A stretch of 49,046 nt of DNA from positions 1 through 49,046 of the forward strand of contig RFQL01000002.1 in NCBI GenBank assembly GCA_009924985.1, read 5' to 3'. The DNA comes from Burkholderiaceae bacterium. GTDB lineage: Bacteria; Pseudomonadota; Gammaproteobacteria; Burkholderiales; Burkholderiaceae. Position 1 is the stretch's first letter. The number at the start of each line of letters is the position of its first letter. Both the position numbers and the translations under genes were made by a program. The notes under the pieces are model-generated. The model was not told where the DNA came from, searched no databases, and saw only the letters and a list, made by a program, of their open reading frames with translations. This document shows positions 16,910 to 26,747 of the stretch, one piece after another.

Positions 16910-18204
16910 ATGTAATACATACCATCATCGCCTGGATACAAAATACACTCTTGAGTGTAAAAACACTTGATTTGGTATTGTCGCCATTTCGATGGCTAGC
17001 CAATGCTTTGAGGCCACGAGACCGTTTTAGAAAAACTAAAGCATACGCTGCTCTCATGCAGATGCCACTCTTAAAGCGCCGCATGATTGTGATGCTGATA
17101 ACGGTGTTTGTGCTCCTTGGCCTGATCGTGGCCTTTAATCAATTAAAAACTCTTCTGTTTAATCACTTTATGGCCGGTATGGGTTTACCCCCGGCAACAG
17201 TAAGTACTATGGTTATTGAAAAACAAGAGTGGCAACCGAAAATGACAAGTGTTGGTAATGTGCGCGCATTTCGGGGGGTTGACTTAAGTACAGAAATCGG
17301 TGGTTTGGTATTAAATGTACCAATCAAATCCGGCCTAGATGTGAAAGAGGGCGATCTTCTCATCAAATTAAATGATACAGCCGACCTTGCGCAGCTAGAG
17401 GCAATGAAGGCGATGGCAGATCTTGCCAAAGTCATTAATGAGCGAGACAAGGCTCAGCTTGCAATTCAGGCGATTAGTAAAAATGTGTATGACACCAGCA
17501 CTGCAGATATGAAAGCAAAGCGTGCACAAGTGGAGCAGCAAATCGCATTAGTGGCTAAAAAGAATTTGAAGGCTCCATTTAGTGGGCGCGTTGGCATTGT
17601 GACGATTAATCCTGGTCATTATGTTAATCCTGGAGATAAGCTGCTTACCTTACAAACAATTGATCCAATTTTTGTAGATTTCACCTTGCCACAAAGCTCA
17701 GCTGGAACTATTCAGGCTGGACAAACAATTGAGTTACAGACAGACGCATTTAAGGATGCAATATTTAAAGGAAAGATTACTGCAGTTAGCCCAAAGGTAG
17801 AACTTAATACACGTAATATTCAGATTGAAGCGCAGATTAGCAATCCAGATAAAAAGTTATTACCGGGGATGTTTGCTAATGTGAACATTAATCTGGGCGA
17901 AAAACTTCAGCTTCTAACCCTTCCACAAACCGCTGTGACCTATAACCCATACGGCAGCACTGTGTTTATTGCTAAAAAGACAGATCGGATCAATAAAAAA
18001 GGTGAGCCGATCATGGAAGCGCAACAGATTTTTGTGACACCAGGACTTACGCGGGGGGATCAGGTCGCTATTATCAAAGGCTTAGAGCCAGGGATGACTG
18101 TCATTACTAGTGGTCAACTCAAGCTAAAGAACGGTACGCCACTTATTATTAATAATAGTGTCTTGCCGGCTAACTCACCAAATCCTAAACCACAAGAGCA
18201 ATGA
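16906..18204 (+). CDS. RND efflux periplasmic adaptor (membrane fusion protein) with long N-terminus
   Basis: Links the inner-membrane pump to the outer-membrane channel. The 432-residue protein has a membrane anchor (RRMIVMLITVFVLLGLIVAF, about residues 58-77), a biotinyl-lipoyl-like domain (GGLVLNVPIKSGLDVKEGDLL), a short alpha-hairpin, the KAPFSGRVGIVTINPGHYVNPGD half-motif and the beta-barrel and membrane-proximal domains. About 57 residues precede the anchor, more than usual. Internal ATGs at 17056 and 17062 would give a normal length, but the ATGA overlap at 16906 argues that the long form is translated. Its role is inferred from position between channel and pump genes. Confidence 0.92.
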   Translation: MNVIHTIIAWIQNTLLSVKTLDLVLSPFRWLANALRPRDRFRKTKAYAALMQMPLLKRRMIVMLITVFVLLGLIVAFNQLKTLLFNHFMAGMGLPPATVSTMVIEKQEWQPKMTSVGNVRAFRGVDLSTEIGGLVLNVPIKSGLDVKEGDLLIKLNDTADLAQLEAMKAMADLAKVINERDKAQLAIQAISKNVYDTSTADMKAKRAQVEQQIALVAKKNLKAPFSGRVGIVTINPGHYVNPGDKLLTLQTIDPIFVDFTLPQSSAGTIQAGQTIELQTDAFKDAIFKGKITAVSPKVELNTRNIQIEAQISNPDKKLLPGMFANVNINLGEKLQLLTLPQTAVTYNPYGSTVFIAKKTDRINKKGEPIMEAQQIFVTPGLTRGDQVAIIKGLEPGMTVITSGQLKLKNGTPLIINNSVLPANSPNPKPQEQ

Positions 18205-21200
18205 GTCAGGACTTTACGCGGCACCAATGGACGGATATTTTTATTCGTCGCCCAGTTTTGTCAATCGTTGTTAGTTTATTAATTCTATTACTAGGCCTAA
18301 AAGCCGTTGGCTCTTTACCGGTTAATCAATATCCCCAATCCCAAAATGCGGTTGTAACCATTACAACCGCATACTTTGGTGCTGACCCAGAAACCATCGC
18401 CGGTTTTATTACTCAACCCTTAGAAGGGGCTATTGCCCAAGCACAGGGCATTGATTACTTATCGTCAATAAGTATCAGTGGAGTTTCAACTATTACAGCA
18501 ACCTTGCGGCTTAACTATGATGCGAATAAGGCATTGACGCAAATTAATACGCAAATTAGTTCAGTCCGCAATCAACTGCCGCCCCAAGCACAACAGCCGA
18601 TATTGACGGTACAAGTTGGGCAATCAACAGCTGCTATGTATATGGGGTTTTATAGCGATGAGATTGCCAATAACAGTATTACGGATTATTTGTTACGCGT
18701 AGTGAAGCCAAAGCTGGACTCGATCAATGGCGTACAAAATGCTGAGATCCTAGGGGGACGTAAATTTGCTTTACGAGCATGGCTAGATCGCGATCGAATG
18801 GCAGGCTTAGGCGTTTCTCCCGACGAAGTATATGCAGCGTTAGCTGCCAATAATTATTTATCTCCAGTCGGAAGCACAAAAGGACAAATGGTTTCGGTAG
18901 ACTTGGTCGCCGGCACTGATTTACATTCTCTCGATGAATTTCGGAAATTAGTCATTAAACGAAATGGTGCTGATATTGTTTACCTTGAGCAGGTTGCAAC
19001 CGTAACTTTAGGCTCAGAAGATTACAACAATAATGTTGCCTTCAATGGTAAACAATCGGTGTTTATAGGCATTAAGGTTGCACCCGATGCCAATTTATTG
19101 GATGTAGCAAAACGCATTCGCAATACATTTCCAGATATTCAAAAGCAGTTACCCACTGGTTTAGATGCAAAAATCGTATTTGACTCTACGGATTTTATTA
19201 ATACATCCATTGAGGAGGTTGTGAAAACTCTTCTAGAGGCATTAATTATTGTGACGATTGTGATCTATCTATTTTTAGGTAGCTATCGAGCTGTGGCCGT
19301 TCCAGTGCTAGCTATGCCACTTTCCTTAATTGGCACTTTCTTCATGATGCAAGCCCTTGGCTACTCCATTAATTTGTTGACCTTGCTGGCATTGGTATTA
19401 GCGATTGGCTTGGTCGTAGATGATGCAATTATTGTGGTTGAAAACGTTGATCGTCATATGAAAGAGGGTGAATCTCCTCTGGATGCTTCTTTAATCGCAG
19501 CTCGAGAGCTGGGCAATCCTATTTTGGCAATGACCGTTGTCTTGATTGCGGTTTATATCCCCATTGGCTTTCAGGGAGGTTTAACAGGCGCCCTCTTTAC
19601 AGAATTTGCTTTTACGCTAGCGGGAGCGGTGGCCGTATCGGGCGTAGTAGCTTTGACTCTATCGCCAATGATGTGTTCACAAATTTTCTCGCAGGAAGAA
19701 GAAATATCACCTTTTGTCAAAAAGATTGATGCCGTATTCGAGCGAGTGCGCCACTCTTATCAAGAAACGCTGCGTGATCTTTTATCAACTTGGCAAGTCA
19801 TTATCGTGATGGGCGCTTTATTACTTGGTGGCGTTGTTTATCTCTATGCTACTGCCCGTTCAGAATTAGCTCCAACAGAAGATCAGGGCATTGTTTTGAT
19901 GTCAGCGACTGGACCACCTAATTCAACAGTCAACCAAATGCAAGGCTATGCCGACCAAATTTTTCAGATTGCTAGCAAAGAACCAGAATATAAACAGATG
20001 TTCCAGATTACTAGTCCGACAACTAGCTTTGGTGGGGTGATCATGAAAGACTGGGGTGAGCGTAGTCGGAGTGCCACCAAGTTTCAAGAAGATCTACAAA
20101 ATAAGTGGGGGAGTGTTGCTGGTACGCGGGTTGCGGCCTTTCAGTTTCCTGCTTTACCAGGCGCACAAGGATTTCCAGTGCAGGTGGTTATTAACACCAC
20201 AGAACCCTACACCAATTTAAATGAGGTGTCCCAACAGGTTTTAGATAAAGCAAGGCAAAGCGGTATGTTTTTCTTTGTAGACTCTGATCTTAAAATTGAT
20301 AAACCTCAAGATGTCTTGCAAATTGATCGTGAGAAAGTTGCCGCACTAGGAATGACCCAAAGAGATGTGGGTAACGCCTTATCAGCCGCATTGGGTGGTG
20401 GATTTGTTAACTATTTCTCTGTGGCAGGCCGATCGTATCGTGTGATCCCGCAGGTTAAACAAATGGATCGATTAAATCCGGATCAGATATTGGATTACTA
20501 CATTAAGACCCCAAGTGGTGCAATGGTTCAAGCGAGAACAATCGCAAGTATCCAAAGTCGAGTAGTGCCACAATCCATTAATCGATTTCAGCAGCTCAAC
20601 TCTGCAACCATTAGCGGTGTTAGCACACCGTTTGTCTCGCAAGAGGAGGTATTGGGTTTTTTAGAAAAAACCATCAAAGAAGCGGCTCCATCCGGTTACT
20701 CGGTTGACTATGCAGGGCCGTCACGGCAATTTAAAGCAGAGTCTGGTGGTTTTTTGGTCACCATGCTCTTTGCTATATTAATTGTGTTTTTAGTTCTAGC
20801 AGCGCAGTTCGAGAGCTTTAGGGACCCATTGGTCATTTTGGTCTCTGTGCCACTTGCACTGTTTGGCGCCCTAATTTTTATCAATTTAGGCTTTACGACC
20901 TTAAATGTATATACCCAAGTAGGTTTAGTAACATTGATGGGCTTAATCAGTAAGCATGGTATTTTGATGGTTGAGTTCGCGAATGAGCTTCAACAAGCAG
21001 GACGAACAAAGCTTGAGGCAATTATTGAAGCAAGTAGCGTGCGCCTTCGCCCTATTTTGATGACAACTGCAGCCATGGTCCTAGGCGTGGTGCCCCTCGT
21101 GATTGCTTCGGGAGCAGGTGCAGCAGGGCGTCAGTCGATGGGAATCGTAATTTTTACAGGATTGGCGATTGGCACTTTGTTTACTTTATTTGTGGTGCCA

Positions 21201-21257
21201 GCTATGTATCTGTATATCGGCGCCGATCACCAACAAAAGAAATTTAAACAAACTTAA
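18201..21257 (+). CDS. RND multidrug efflux inner-membrane permease
   Basis: Proton-driven pump of the HAE1/AcrB group. At 1018 residues it has the two-fold RND layout: TM1 (VLSIVVSLLILLLGL), a large periplasmic loop, TM2-6 with the proton-relay pair VVDDA at Asp407 and Asp408, the same numbers as in AcrB, then a second TM (VIIVMGALLLGGVVYLY), loop, and TM8-12 with MVEFANEL and MTTAAMVLGVVPLV. The start overlaps the adaptor stop by 4 bp. Together with the two upstream genes it forms a complete drug-efflux operon; substrates cannot be predicted. Confidence 0.95.
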   Translation: MSQDFTRHQWTDIFIRRPVLSIVVSLLILLLGLKAVGSLPVNQYPQSQNAVVTITTAYFGADPETIAGFITQPLEGAIAQAQGIDYLSSISISGVSTITATLRLNYDANKALTQINTQISSVRNQLPPQAQQPILTVQVGQSTAAMYMGFYSDEIANNSITDYLLRVVKPKLDSINGVQNAEILGGRKFALRAWLDRDRMAGLGVSPDEVYAALAANNYLSPVGSTKGQMVSVDLVAGTDLHSLDEFRKLVIKRNGADIVYLEQVATVTLGSEDYNNNVAFNGKQSVFIGIKVAPDANLLDVAKRIRNTFPDIQKQLPTGLDAKIVFDSTDFINTSIEEVVKTLLEALIIVTIVIYLFLGSYRAVAVPVLAMPLSLIGTFFMMQALGYSINLLTLLALVLAIGLVVDDAIIVVENVDRHMKEGESPLDASLIAARELGNPILAMTVVLIAVYIPIGFQGGLTGALFTEFAFTLAGAVAVSGVVALTLSPMMCSQIFSQEEEISPFVKKIDAVFERVRHSYQETLRDLLSTWQVIIVMGALLLGGVVYLYATARSELAPTEDQGIVLMSATGPPNSTVNQMQGYADQIFQIASKEPEYKQMFQITSPTTSFGGVIMKDWGERSRSATKFQEDLQNKWGSVAGTRVAAFQFPALPGAQGFPVQVVINTTEPYTNLNEVSQQVLDKARQSGMFFFVDSDLKIDKPQDVLQIDREKVAALGMTQRDVGNALSAALGGGFVNYFSVAGRSYRVIPQVKQMDRLNPDQILDYYIKTPSGAMVQARTIASIQSRVVPQSINRFQQLNSATISGVSTPFVSQEEVLGFLEKTIKEAAPSGYSVDYAGPSRQFKAESGGFLVTMLFAILIVFLVLAAQFESFRDPLVILVSVPLALFGALIFINLGFTTLNVYTQVGLVTLMGLISKHGILMVEFANELQQAGRTKLEAIIEASSVRLRPILMTTAAMVLGVVPLVIASGAGAAGRQSMGIVIFTGLAIGTLFTLFVVPAMYLYIGADHQQKKFKQT

Positions 21258-21260
21258 GCA

Positions 21261-21900
21261 TTATTCAATTACTTGTGTAAATAGGGTTTTAGCGCAAATC
21301 ATTTCATACCAGCGCTTGATGTGCATCAGCTCTGTCCGCGGACCTGTTTTATCAGGGTACTGATCTGCCAACATGATCCAGCGCTTAACGCATAGTGCAA
21401 TAGTAATGTCACCCAGATTAAATTTAGAGCCCGAGCAAAAAGCTTGATTGGTAAGGACTTTGTCAAAAATACCCAAAAGTCGATTGGATTCTTGGAAAGC
21501 ATTTTTGATGACAAGGTAATCACGTTCTTCCTCGGGAACGCGGGTAAGGCCAAGAAATGGGATACGTAATGATGGCCATAGAGTACTAATTTGCCAATCC
21601 ATCCATTTATCAGAAGAGGCTTGACCAGCAAGGTCATCTGGGAAGACTCCTGTAGAAGAAAACTTTTTAGCAAGGTAGCGCATGATGGTGTTCGATTCCC
21701 ACAGTACAAGGGAGCCGTCCTCTAAGGTCGGCACCAAACCATTGGGATTTAGTTTTAAATATTCGGGGGTTTTATTGATCCCAAAATGAAGCCCGGCGTC
21801 GATTTGTTTAAAATCAGAACCCTCTTGTAAACCAAGCTCCGCAAACCCAAAGCACTTTTTGAACATTAATGGATGATTTTCTACCCCATAGTGTCATCAT
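21261..21900 (-). pseudogene. Glutathione S-transferase, frameshifted near its N-terminus
   Basis: The uninterrupted frame starts at 21866 with MFKKCFGFAELGLQ and lacks the beginning of the thioredoxin-like GST domain. The other reading frame upstream, from ATG 21900, encodes MMTLWGRKSSINVQKVLWVC, an unmistakable GST N-terminus, and joins the main frame at about 21841. Loss of 2 nt (or gain of 1) there restores VLWVC.ELGLQEG, the family consensus. The ATG at 21900 overlaps the upstream flavin reductase stop (ATGA), which supports it as the original start. The rest, with NPNGLVPTLEDGSLVLWESNTIMRYLA, is intact. Either a real mutation or a sequence error; starting at 21866 would remove the glutathione site. 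Confidence 0.85.
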
Positions 21901-22403
21901 TTGATACTACCTTCTGGATCAAGAGCAAGTTGATTAAATTGACTTTGTGCAAATAAAAGTGGATAGCGATCTGAATCTTGCTCGATACTCAAAACACGTG
22001 CCACGATAATATGATGATCGCCGCCTTCATGAACAGCAACAGTCTCACATTCAAAATAAGCTAAACAATTAGCAAGACGCATTAAACCGCTTGGCTCAAT
22101 CTGGTGTTCCATTTGAATACTATTTTTATTAAGTTGTTTTGCAAAGACAAGAGCCAAATCTTTCTGACTAACATCTAGGACATGAATGAGTTGTTTCTGC
22201 CCAATACGGAAAGAATTGCATAAGTCCGATTGAATGCCAATGCTCCAAAGCACCAATGGAGGATTGAGTGAGACAGTATTAAAGGAGCTGATTGTTATGC
22301 CAACAGGTTTGCCATTCTGATCGATGCCCGTAATAACAGTGACGCCGGTAGCGAAGCAAGAAAAAGCGCGGCGCAGTTCCTGAGCAGAAAATGGAGTTTG
22401 CAA
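21897..22403 (-). CDS. Flavin reductase family protein
   Basis: FMN-binding split-barrel protein of 168 residues, related to the reductase components of two-component flavin monooxygenases. Landmarks are the N-terminal RRAFSCFATGVTVIT (residues 11-25), GITISSFNTVSLNPPLVLW (about 35-53) and the C-terminal GGDHHIIVARVLSIE. It likely reduces free flavin with NAD(P)H, but no partner monooxygenase lies nearby. It overlaps the frameshifted GST by 4 bp and follows a small lipoprotein gene by 11 bp, so the three may be one reverse-strand unit. Confidence 0.87.
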   Translation of the reverse strand: MQTPFSAQELRRAFSCFATGVTVITGIDQNGKPVGITISSFNTVSLNPPLVLWSIGIQSDLCNSFRIGQKQLIHVLDVSQKDLALVFAKQLNKNSIQMEHQIEPSGLMRLANCLAYFECETVAVHEGGDHHIIVARVLSIEQDSDRYPLLFAQSQFNQLALDPEGSIK

Positions 22404-22414
22404 AGACTTCTACT

Positions 22415-22696
22415 TTATTTGGTGTTGGAAGGCTTTAGGCCGGGAATAGGAATAAGCACCTCATTTTCATCGGCTTTCACGCACTTAAAGCGGTAGTCTT
22501 TGCCTGCTTTTGATATGAAACTAGCACCTATATAAAAATCAGACTTACAAATTTTGTTAGCAAAATCCATGACTTGTTGCGGGTCTCCACTAGAGTTGAT
22601 GAGGCGCATATTACCCAGTGACATTGTTAGCTCAGTCGAAGCGCAAGCACTTAGGAAGAGTGGTACAACTGCTAGGATCAATATAATACGTTTCAT
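22415..22696 (-). CDS. Small lipoprotein of unknown function
   Basis: The 93-residue product begins MKRIILILAVVPLFLSAC, a clear lipoprotein signal with Cys18 at the lipobox LSAC. The mature part (STELTMSLGNMRLINSSGD, then KICKSDFYIGASFISKAGKDYRFKCV) has two further cysteines about 22 residues apart. I do not recognise the family. The chosen start has GAGG 6 nt upstream; ATG 22708 in the same frame would add MRLF. The region between it and the divergent reductase holds the 12-bp palindrome CTTTTATAAAAG (22736-22747), which offers a TATA-like box to both strands. Confidence 0.75.
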   Translation of the reverse strand: MKRIILILAVVPLFLSACASTELTMSLGNMRLINSSGDPQQVMDFANKICKSDFYIGASFISKAGKDYRFKCVKADENEVLIPIPGLKPSNTK

Positions 22697-22781
22697 GAAA
22701 AGCCTCATAATGAGATCTATTGCAGTAGGATAAACGCTTTTATAAAAGTTGCTTGAGTTCACACGTTCACGGATTGAAGAT

Positions 22782-23765
22782 ATGTTTAGAGCTATTTTAA
22801 TTAATAAAGATGAGCAGGGCTACCGTGCTCAAGTGAGTAATCTAGAAGAAAGTACCTTACCTGAGGGAGATGTTCACGTTAAGGTGCATTACTCTACCCT
22901 CAATTATAAAGATGGTTTGGCGATAACAGGTAAGAGTCCGATTGTGCGAAGTTTTCCGATGATTCCAGGAATTGATCTCACGGGAGAAGTCATTGAAAGT
23001 ACTAGCCCCGAATTTAAGTCAGGCGATTTAGTTTTATTAAATGGGTGGGGAGTAGGTGAATCCCATTGGGGTGGCTTAGCACAGCAGGCACGACTAAAGT
23101 CTGAATGGCTGATACCGTTACCTAAAGCATTTACAGCTAAACAATCGTTGGCTATTGGCACTGCCGGATACACTGCAATGCTATGCATTATGGCTCTCCA
23201 AAAACATGGTGTTCAAGCGGGCGATGGCGAGATCTTGGTAACAGGAGCGGCAGGAGGAGTCGGTAGTTTTGCAGTCAGTCTTTTATATCAGTTGGGCTAT
23301 ACCGTAGTAGCAAGCAGTGGTCGCCCAGAAGAAGGGGCGTATTTAAAAACTCTAGGTGCTAGCGAAGTCATCGAGCGCGCCACTCTTTCTCAGCCTGGCA
23401 AACCCTTGGCTAAAGAACGCTGGGCTGCCGTGGTGGATTCAGTTGGTAGCCATACATTGGCTAATGCCTGTGCGGCAACCAAAGCGAATGGCGCGGTGGC
23501 AGCGTGTGGTCTAGCTCAAGGGATGGATTTCCCGGCAAGCGTTGCCCCATTTATATTGCGCGGTATCACCCTGTATGGCATTAACAGCGTCACACAAGCA
23601 AAGGCCGTGCGAGTGGCGGCATGGAACCAATTAGCAAAGCTATGTAAACCAGAGCAATTGATGGAGATTGCCAAAGAGATTTCCTTAGAGGAAGCTATTC
23701 AGGCTGCTAGCGATTTAATTGAGGGCAAGATCCGTGGCCGGGTAATTGTGAATGTAAATCGCTAA
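22782..23765 (+). CDS. acuI: Zinc-free MDR oxidoreductase, acrylyl-CoA reductase (AcuI/YhdH) type
   Basis: The 327-residue medium-chain dehydrogenase starts MFRAILINKDEQGYRAQV, the typical AcuI/YhdH N-terminus, has STLNYKDGLAITG near residue 40, GIDLTGEV near 65, and the NADPH-binding GAAGGVGSFAV near 155. It lacks the zinc ligands of alcohol dehydrogenases. Characterised relatives reduce acryloyl-CoA to propionyl-CoA with NADPH. I start at 22782 rather than 22749 because homologues begin at MFRA. The symbol is by family resemblance; other enoyl-type substrates are possible. It converges on aceK with a 39-bp gap lacking a clear terminator. Confidence 0.85.
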   Translation: MFRAILINKDEQGYRAQVSNLEESTLPEGDVHVKVHYSTLNYKDGLAITGKSPIVRSFPMIPGIDLTGEVIESTSPEFKSGDLVLLNGWGVGESHWGGLAQQARLKSEWLIPLPKAFTAKQSLAIGTAGYTAMLCIMALQKHGVQAGDGEILVTGAAGGVGSFAVSLLYQLGYTVVASSGRPEEGAYLKTLGASEVIERATLSQPGKPLAKERWAAVVDSVGSHTLANACAATKANGAVAACGLAQGMDFPASVAPFILRGITLYGINSVTQAKAVRVAAWNQLAKLCKPEQLMEIAKEISLEEAIQAASDLIEGKIRGRVIVNVNR

Positions 23766-23804
23766 ATTCGCTTATGCCATTAGTGAGCCCACTGATCACA
23801 AAGT

Positions 23805-25598
23805 TTAAGAAAATTTTTGGGGAAAGATATTTTTCAAACGTAGAATGTGATCATACTCAATAAAGTCCGGAATTTCTCCTGACAGCAAGCGATCTTTATA
23901 GCTTTGCCACATCGCTGGATCAAATAAATCAGCATGGTGCTTTAGCAGTAGTTGTTTGATACGATCATTTCCTAGCAAAAAGGTTTTAAAGGTTTCAGGA
24001 AAGATATCTTTGGGGCCGACGCGATACCAGGGCTCGCTCGCCATTTCATCATCTTCATTACGAGGAAGGGGTACCTGACGTATCTCGCAATCAGTTAAGT
24101 ATTCAATTTCATCATAGTCATAAAAAGCAACACGACCGTAGCGAGTTACGCCGAAATTTTTATAGAGCAGGTCCCCTGGAAAAATATTAGCAGCAATTAA
24201 ATTCTTGATTGCTTCCCCATACTGAATGACTCCGTCCTCCACTTCGCTTGGCGATCCTTCTTGAAGACGAATATTTAGTGGTGTCATTCGTCTTTCAATA
24301 TAGAGATGTTTGATGATCAGTTCGCTCTCTCCGCTGGGGTTGGTACTAAATTCCAACAAAGAAGAGCACTGCTCTTGTATTTCGGAAATGAGTGCTGGAG
24401 TGAAGCGTTCTAGTGGAAAGGCCACATTAGAAAATTCTAAAGAGTCTGCCATGCGCCCAACGCGGTCATGTTGTTTAACTAATTGGTACTTCGCCATAAT
24501 TTGCTCACGGCTCGTTTCCTTGGGCGGCGGGAAATAATCTTTAATGAGCTTAAATACGTAAGGGTAGCTCGGTAAGTCAAATACCAGCATGACCAATCCG
24601 CGAATACCCGGAGCAATCCGAAAGCGATCGGTGGAGTGCATTAAGTGATGTTGAAAGTCTCTATAAAACAAGTTTTTGCCATGCTTTTGTAAGCCCACCA
24701 TGTTGTAAATCTCTGCACGTGGTTTATGGGGTAATAGACTGCGCATGAATGTGACATAGGCTGACGGTACTTCCATGTCTACTAGAAAGTAGCTGTGTGT
24801 AAAACTAAAGATCAGGCGCAAATGGACTTCGGAAAGCAGGACCCCATCAATGACCAGTTGGCCTTTGGAATTGTGCATCAAGGCAATGACTAGTGGGAAT
24901 ATTTTTTCGCCATTAATGATGCGACCCATAATGTAAGCAGTTTTATTTCTGAAAAATAAGGTACTGAGAGCATGAATCTGGAAATCAGTTGAGCTGCTAG
25001 TGTCAGCTAATGAATTCTGAATTAACTCTGTTGTGAGATTGAGATCACGCTCCAAATCTTCAAAGGGATTATGTAGTTCAAAACTTGCTAATAAATTATG
25101 TAGTACCACCCTAAGTCCACTAATATCTCCAGGGTAGTAAGCCCGATAGGATGGCTTACTCGGAGCCTCGTCATTCTCTAAGTATTCAGTAGAAATAGTT
25201 GGTCGTACAAAGATAAATTTATTATTAAAGTAACGGCTCGCTAGAATCCGGGTAGTCACTGAATTAAAGAAAGTTTCGGCAAGTTCAGGTTGATGTAAGT
25301 TTGACAATAGGCCAATGTAATGAAGCTTTACTTGTTGCCAGATTTCATCGGAGATTGCATGGGCATCAAATTCATCTTCAAGTGCTAGTGCTGTTTCAAT
25401 AACGCGTTGATCATAAAAGGTGATGCGGTCGCGTAAGAGTTGACGAATCCCATGCCAATCTTGTTTCTCAAAGGCATCTTTTGCTGAGCGACCGGCTTCC
25501 CTAAAAATACTGTAATGTCGCTGAAAACCCATTAACAGGGTCTGGGCCATATCAAAGGCGACCTGCGAGGATAATAGCTTTGGAAAGTGATTGTTCAT
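23805..25598 (-). CDS. aceK: Isocitrate dehydrogenase kinase/phosphatase
   Basis: Phosphorylates and dephosphorylates isocitrate dehydrogenase, setting the split between the TCA cycle and the glyoxylate shunt. The 597-residue product has the length and sequence of AceK: an N-terminal regulatory part ([24 protein letters not shown]) and a protein-kinase-like C-terminal half with [30 protein letters not shown], containing the catalytic NFG and DYD elements. I choose the ATG at 25598; the in-frame TTG at 25643 adds 15 unlikely residues. The predicted transcript starts at the A of this ATG. Isocitrate lyase and malate synthase are not in the window. Confidence 0.95.
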   Translation of the reverse strand: MNNHFPKLLSSQVAFDMAQTLLMGFQRHYSIFREAGRSAKDAFEKQDWHGIRQLLRDRITFYDQRVIETALALEDEFDAHAISDEIWQQVKLHYIGLLSNLHQPELAETFFNSVTTRILASRYFNNKFIFVRPTISTEYLENDEAPSKPSYRAYYPGDISGLRVVLHNLLASFELHNPFEDLERDLNLTTELIQNSLADTSSSTDFQIHALSTLFFRNKTAYIMGRIINGEKIFPLVIALMHNSKGQLVIDGVLLSEVHLRLIFSFTHSYFLVDMEVPSAYVTFMRSLLPHKPRAEIYNMVGLQKHGKNLFYRDFQHHLMHSTDRFRIAPGIRGLVMLVFDLPSYPYVFKLIKDYFPPPKETSREQIMAKYQLVKQHDRVGRMADSLEFSNVAFPLERFTPALISEIQEQCSSLLEFSTNPSGESELIIKHLYIERRMTPLNIRLQEGSPSEVEDGVIQYGEAIKNLIAANIFPGDLLYKNFGVTRYGRVAFYDYDEIEYLTDCEIRQVPLPRNEDDEMASEPWYRVGPKDIFPETFKTFLLGNDRIKQLLLKHHADLFDPAMWQSYKDRLLSGEIPDFIEYDHILRLKNIFPQKFS

Positions 25599-25604
25599 AA
25601 TAAG

Positions 25605-25633
25605 AGTGTATCTAGCATTTAAATTGGACTCAA
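25605..25633 (-). promoter_or_regulatory. aceK promoter, leaderless
   Basis: On the reverse strand, TTGAGT (25633-25628) and TACACT (25610-25605) have a 17-bp spacer, each 4 of 6. Six bases separate the -10 from the ATG at 25598, so the mRNA would begin at the start codon. The -35 ends just before the divergent start codon at 25635. Confidence 0.6.
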
Positions 25634-25634
25634 A

Positions 25635-26747
25635 ATGACCCAAGTCGACCCGCTACCTCATCATCCTGAAAGTCAGTTGATTTATCCATATGGGGAGACC
25701 CTAGCCGAGGCAGGTCAGACCATGGAGATTGCGCCAGGGATCTATTGGATTCGGATGCCTTTGCCTTTTGCTCTTAATCACATCAATTTATGGTTGTTAA
25801 AAGACCGAGTTGCCGATCAAGAGGGTTGGACCATCATCGATTGCGGAATTACAAACGATGAGACCAAAATACTTTGGGAGTCTATTTTTGTAAACCATCT
25901 CCAAGGACTCCCCATTTTGCGTGTCTTGGTTACCCATATGCATCCAGACCATATTGGCCTTGCACATTTTTTATGTGAGCGCTGGCAGGCTCCCCTATGG
26001 GTTTCGATGAGTGATTTTCTAATGGCACAGTGGTTAAGTAGCAAGGAGGGCGGAGTTGCTATTGGTGCTAGTAGCGGAAGTGGTGGAGCAGCAGATCATT
26101 ATGCGCGCCACGGTTTGCTAGGTTCTGAAGATTTGGAGCGTATTCGAAGCCGCTCTGATTATTACAGTCGCCTAGTGCCGCAGGTGCCACGTCGCTATCG
26201 TCGCATTATGGAGGGCGATGAGGTTCAAATTGGAGACCATCGATGGAGGGTATCCATGGGCTATGGTCATGCGCCTGAACACGCCACACTCTATTGTTCA
26301 GCCCTGAATATTTTTATCTCTGGGGATATGGTCTTGCCTCGCATCTCCACGAACGTTAGTGTGTATGATGTCGATCCGGATGCCGATCCCTTAGGTTTGT
26401 ATTTGCGCTCGCTAGACCAATGGCTATCTTTGCCCTTAGATGCTTTTGTGTTGCCATCACATGGTAAGCCCTTTAAAGGTTTACATACCCGTATTAAACA
26501 ACTCCATGAGCATCATCGTGACCGCTTATCCGAAACTCTGGATGCTTGCCAAAGCCCAAAGCATGCCTTTGAGATTATTCCGGTGCTATTTCGGCGTAAG
26601 CTCGACAATCATCAGCTTAGTTTTGCCATGGGAGAAGCTATTGCCCATCTGAATCATTTGTGGCATCAGAGGAGGCTGCATCGCTTGCTTTGCGAGGACG
26701 GGATTTGGCGCTTTTGCGTGGTTTCGTCTTCGCAGAACGCTCTTTAG
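25635..26747 (+). CDS. MBL-fold metallo-hydrolase
   Basis: The 370-residue protein has the metallo-beta-lactamase metal site THMHPDHIG with HxHxDH at residues 101-106, a later GHAPEH, and [10 protein letters not shown] near residue 233, then LPSHGKPF. It resembles glyoxalase II-like/lactonase-like hydrolases with a C-terminal winged-helix-like tail found across Burkholderiales. The substrate is unknown. Its last 36 codons are antisense to the end of phaM (110-bp convergent overlap). It is divergent from aceK with 36 bp between start codons. Confidence 0.87.
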   Translation: MTQVDPLPHHPESQLIYPYGETLAEAGQTMEIAPGIYWIRMPLPFALNHINLWLLKDRVADQEGWTIIDCGITNDETKILWESIFVNHLQGLPILRVLVTHMHPDHIGLAHFLCERWQAPLWVSMSDFLMAQWLSSKEGGVAIGASSGSGGAADHYARHGLLGSEDLERIRSRSDYYSRLVPQVPRRYRRIMEGDEVQIGDHRWRVSMGYGHAPEHATLYCSALNIFISGDMVLPRISTNVSVYDVDPDADPLGLYLRSLDQWLSLPLDAFVLPSHGKPFKGLHTRIKQLHEHHRDRLSETLDACQSPKHAFEIIPVLFRRKLDNHQLSFAMGEAIAHLNHLWHQRRLHRLLCEDGIWRFCVVSSSQNAL

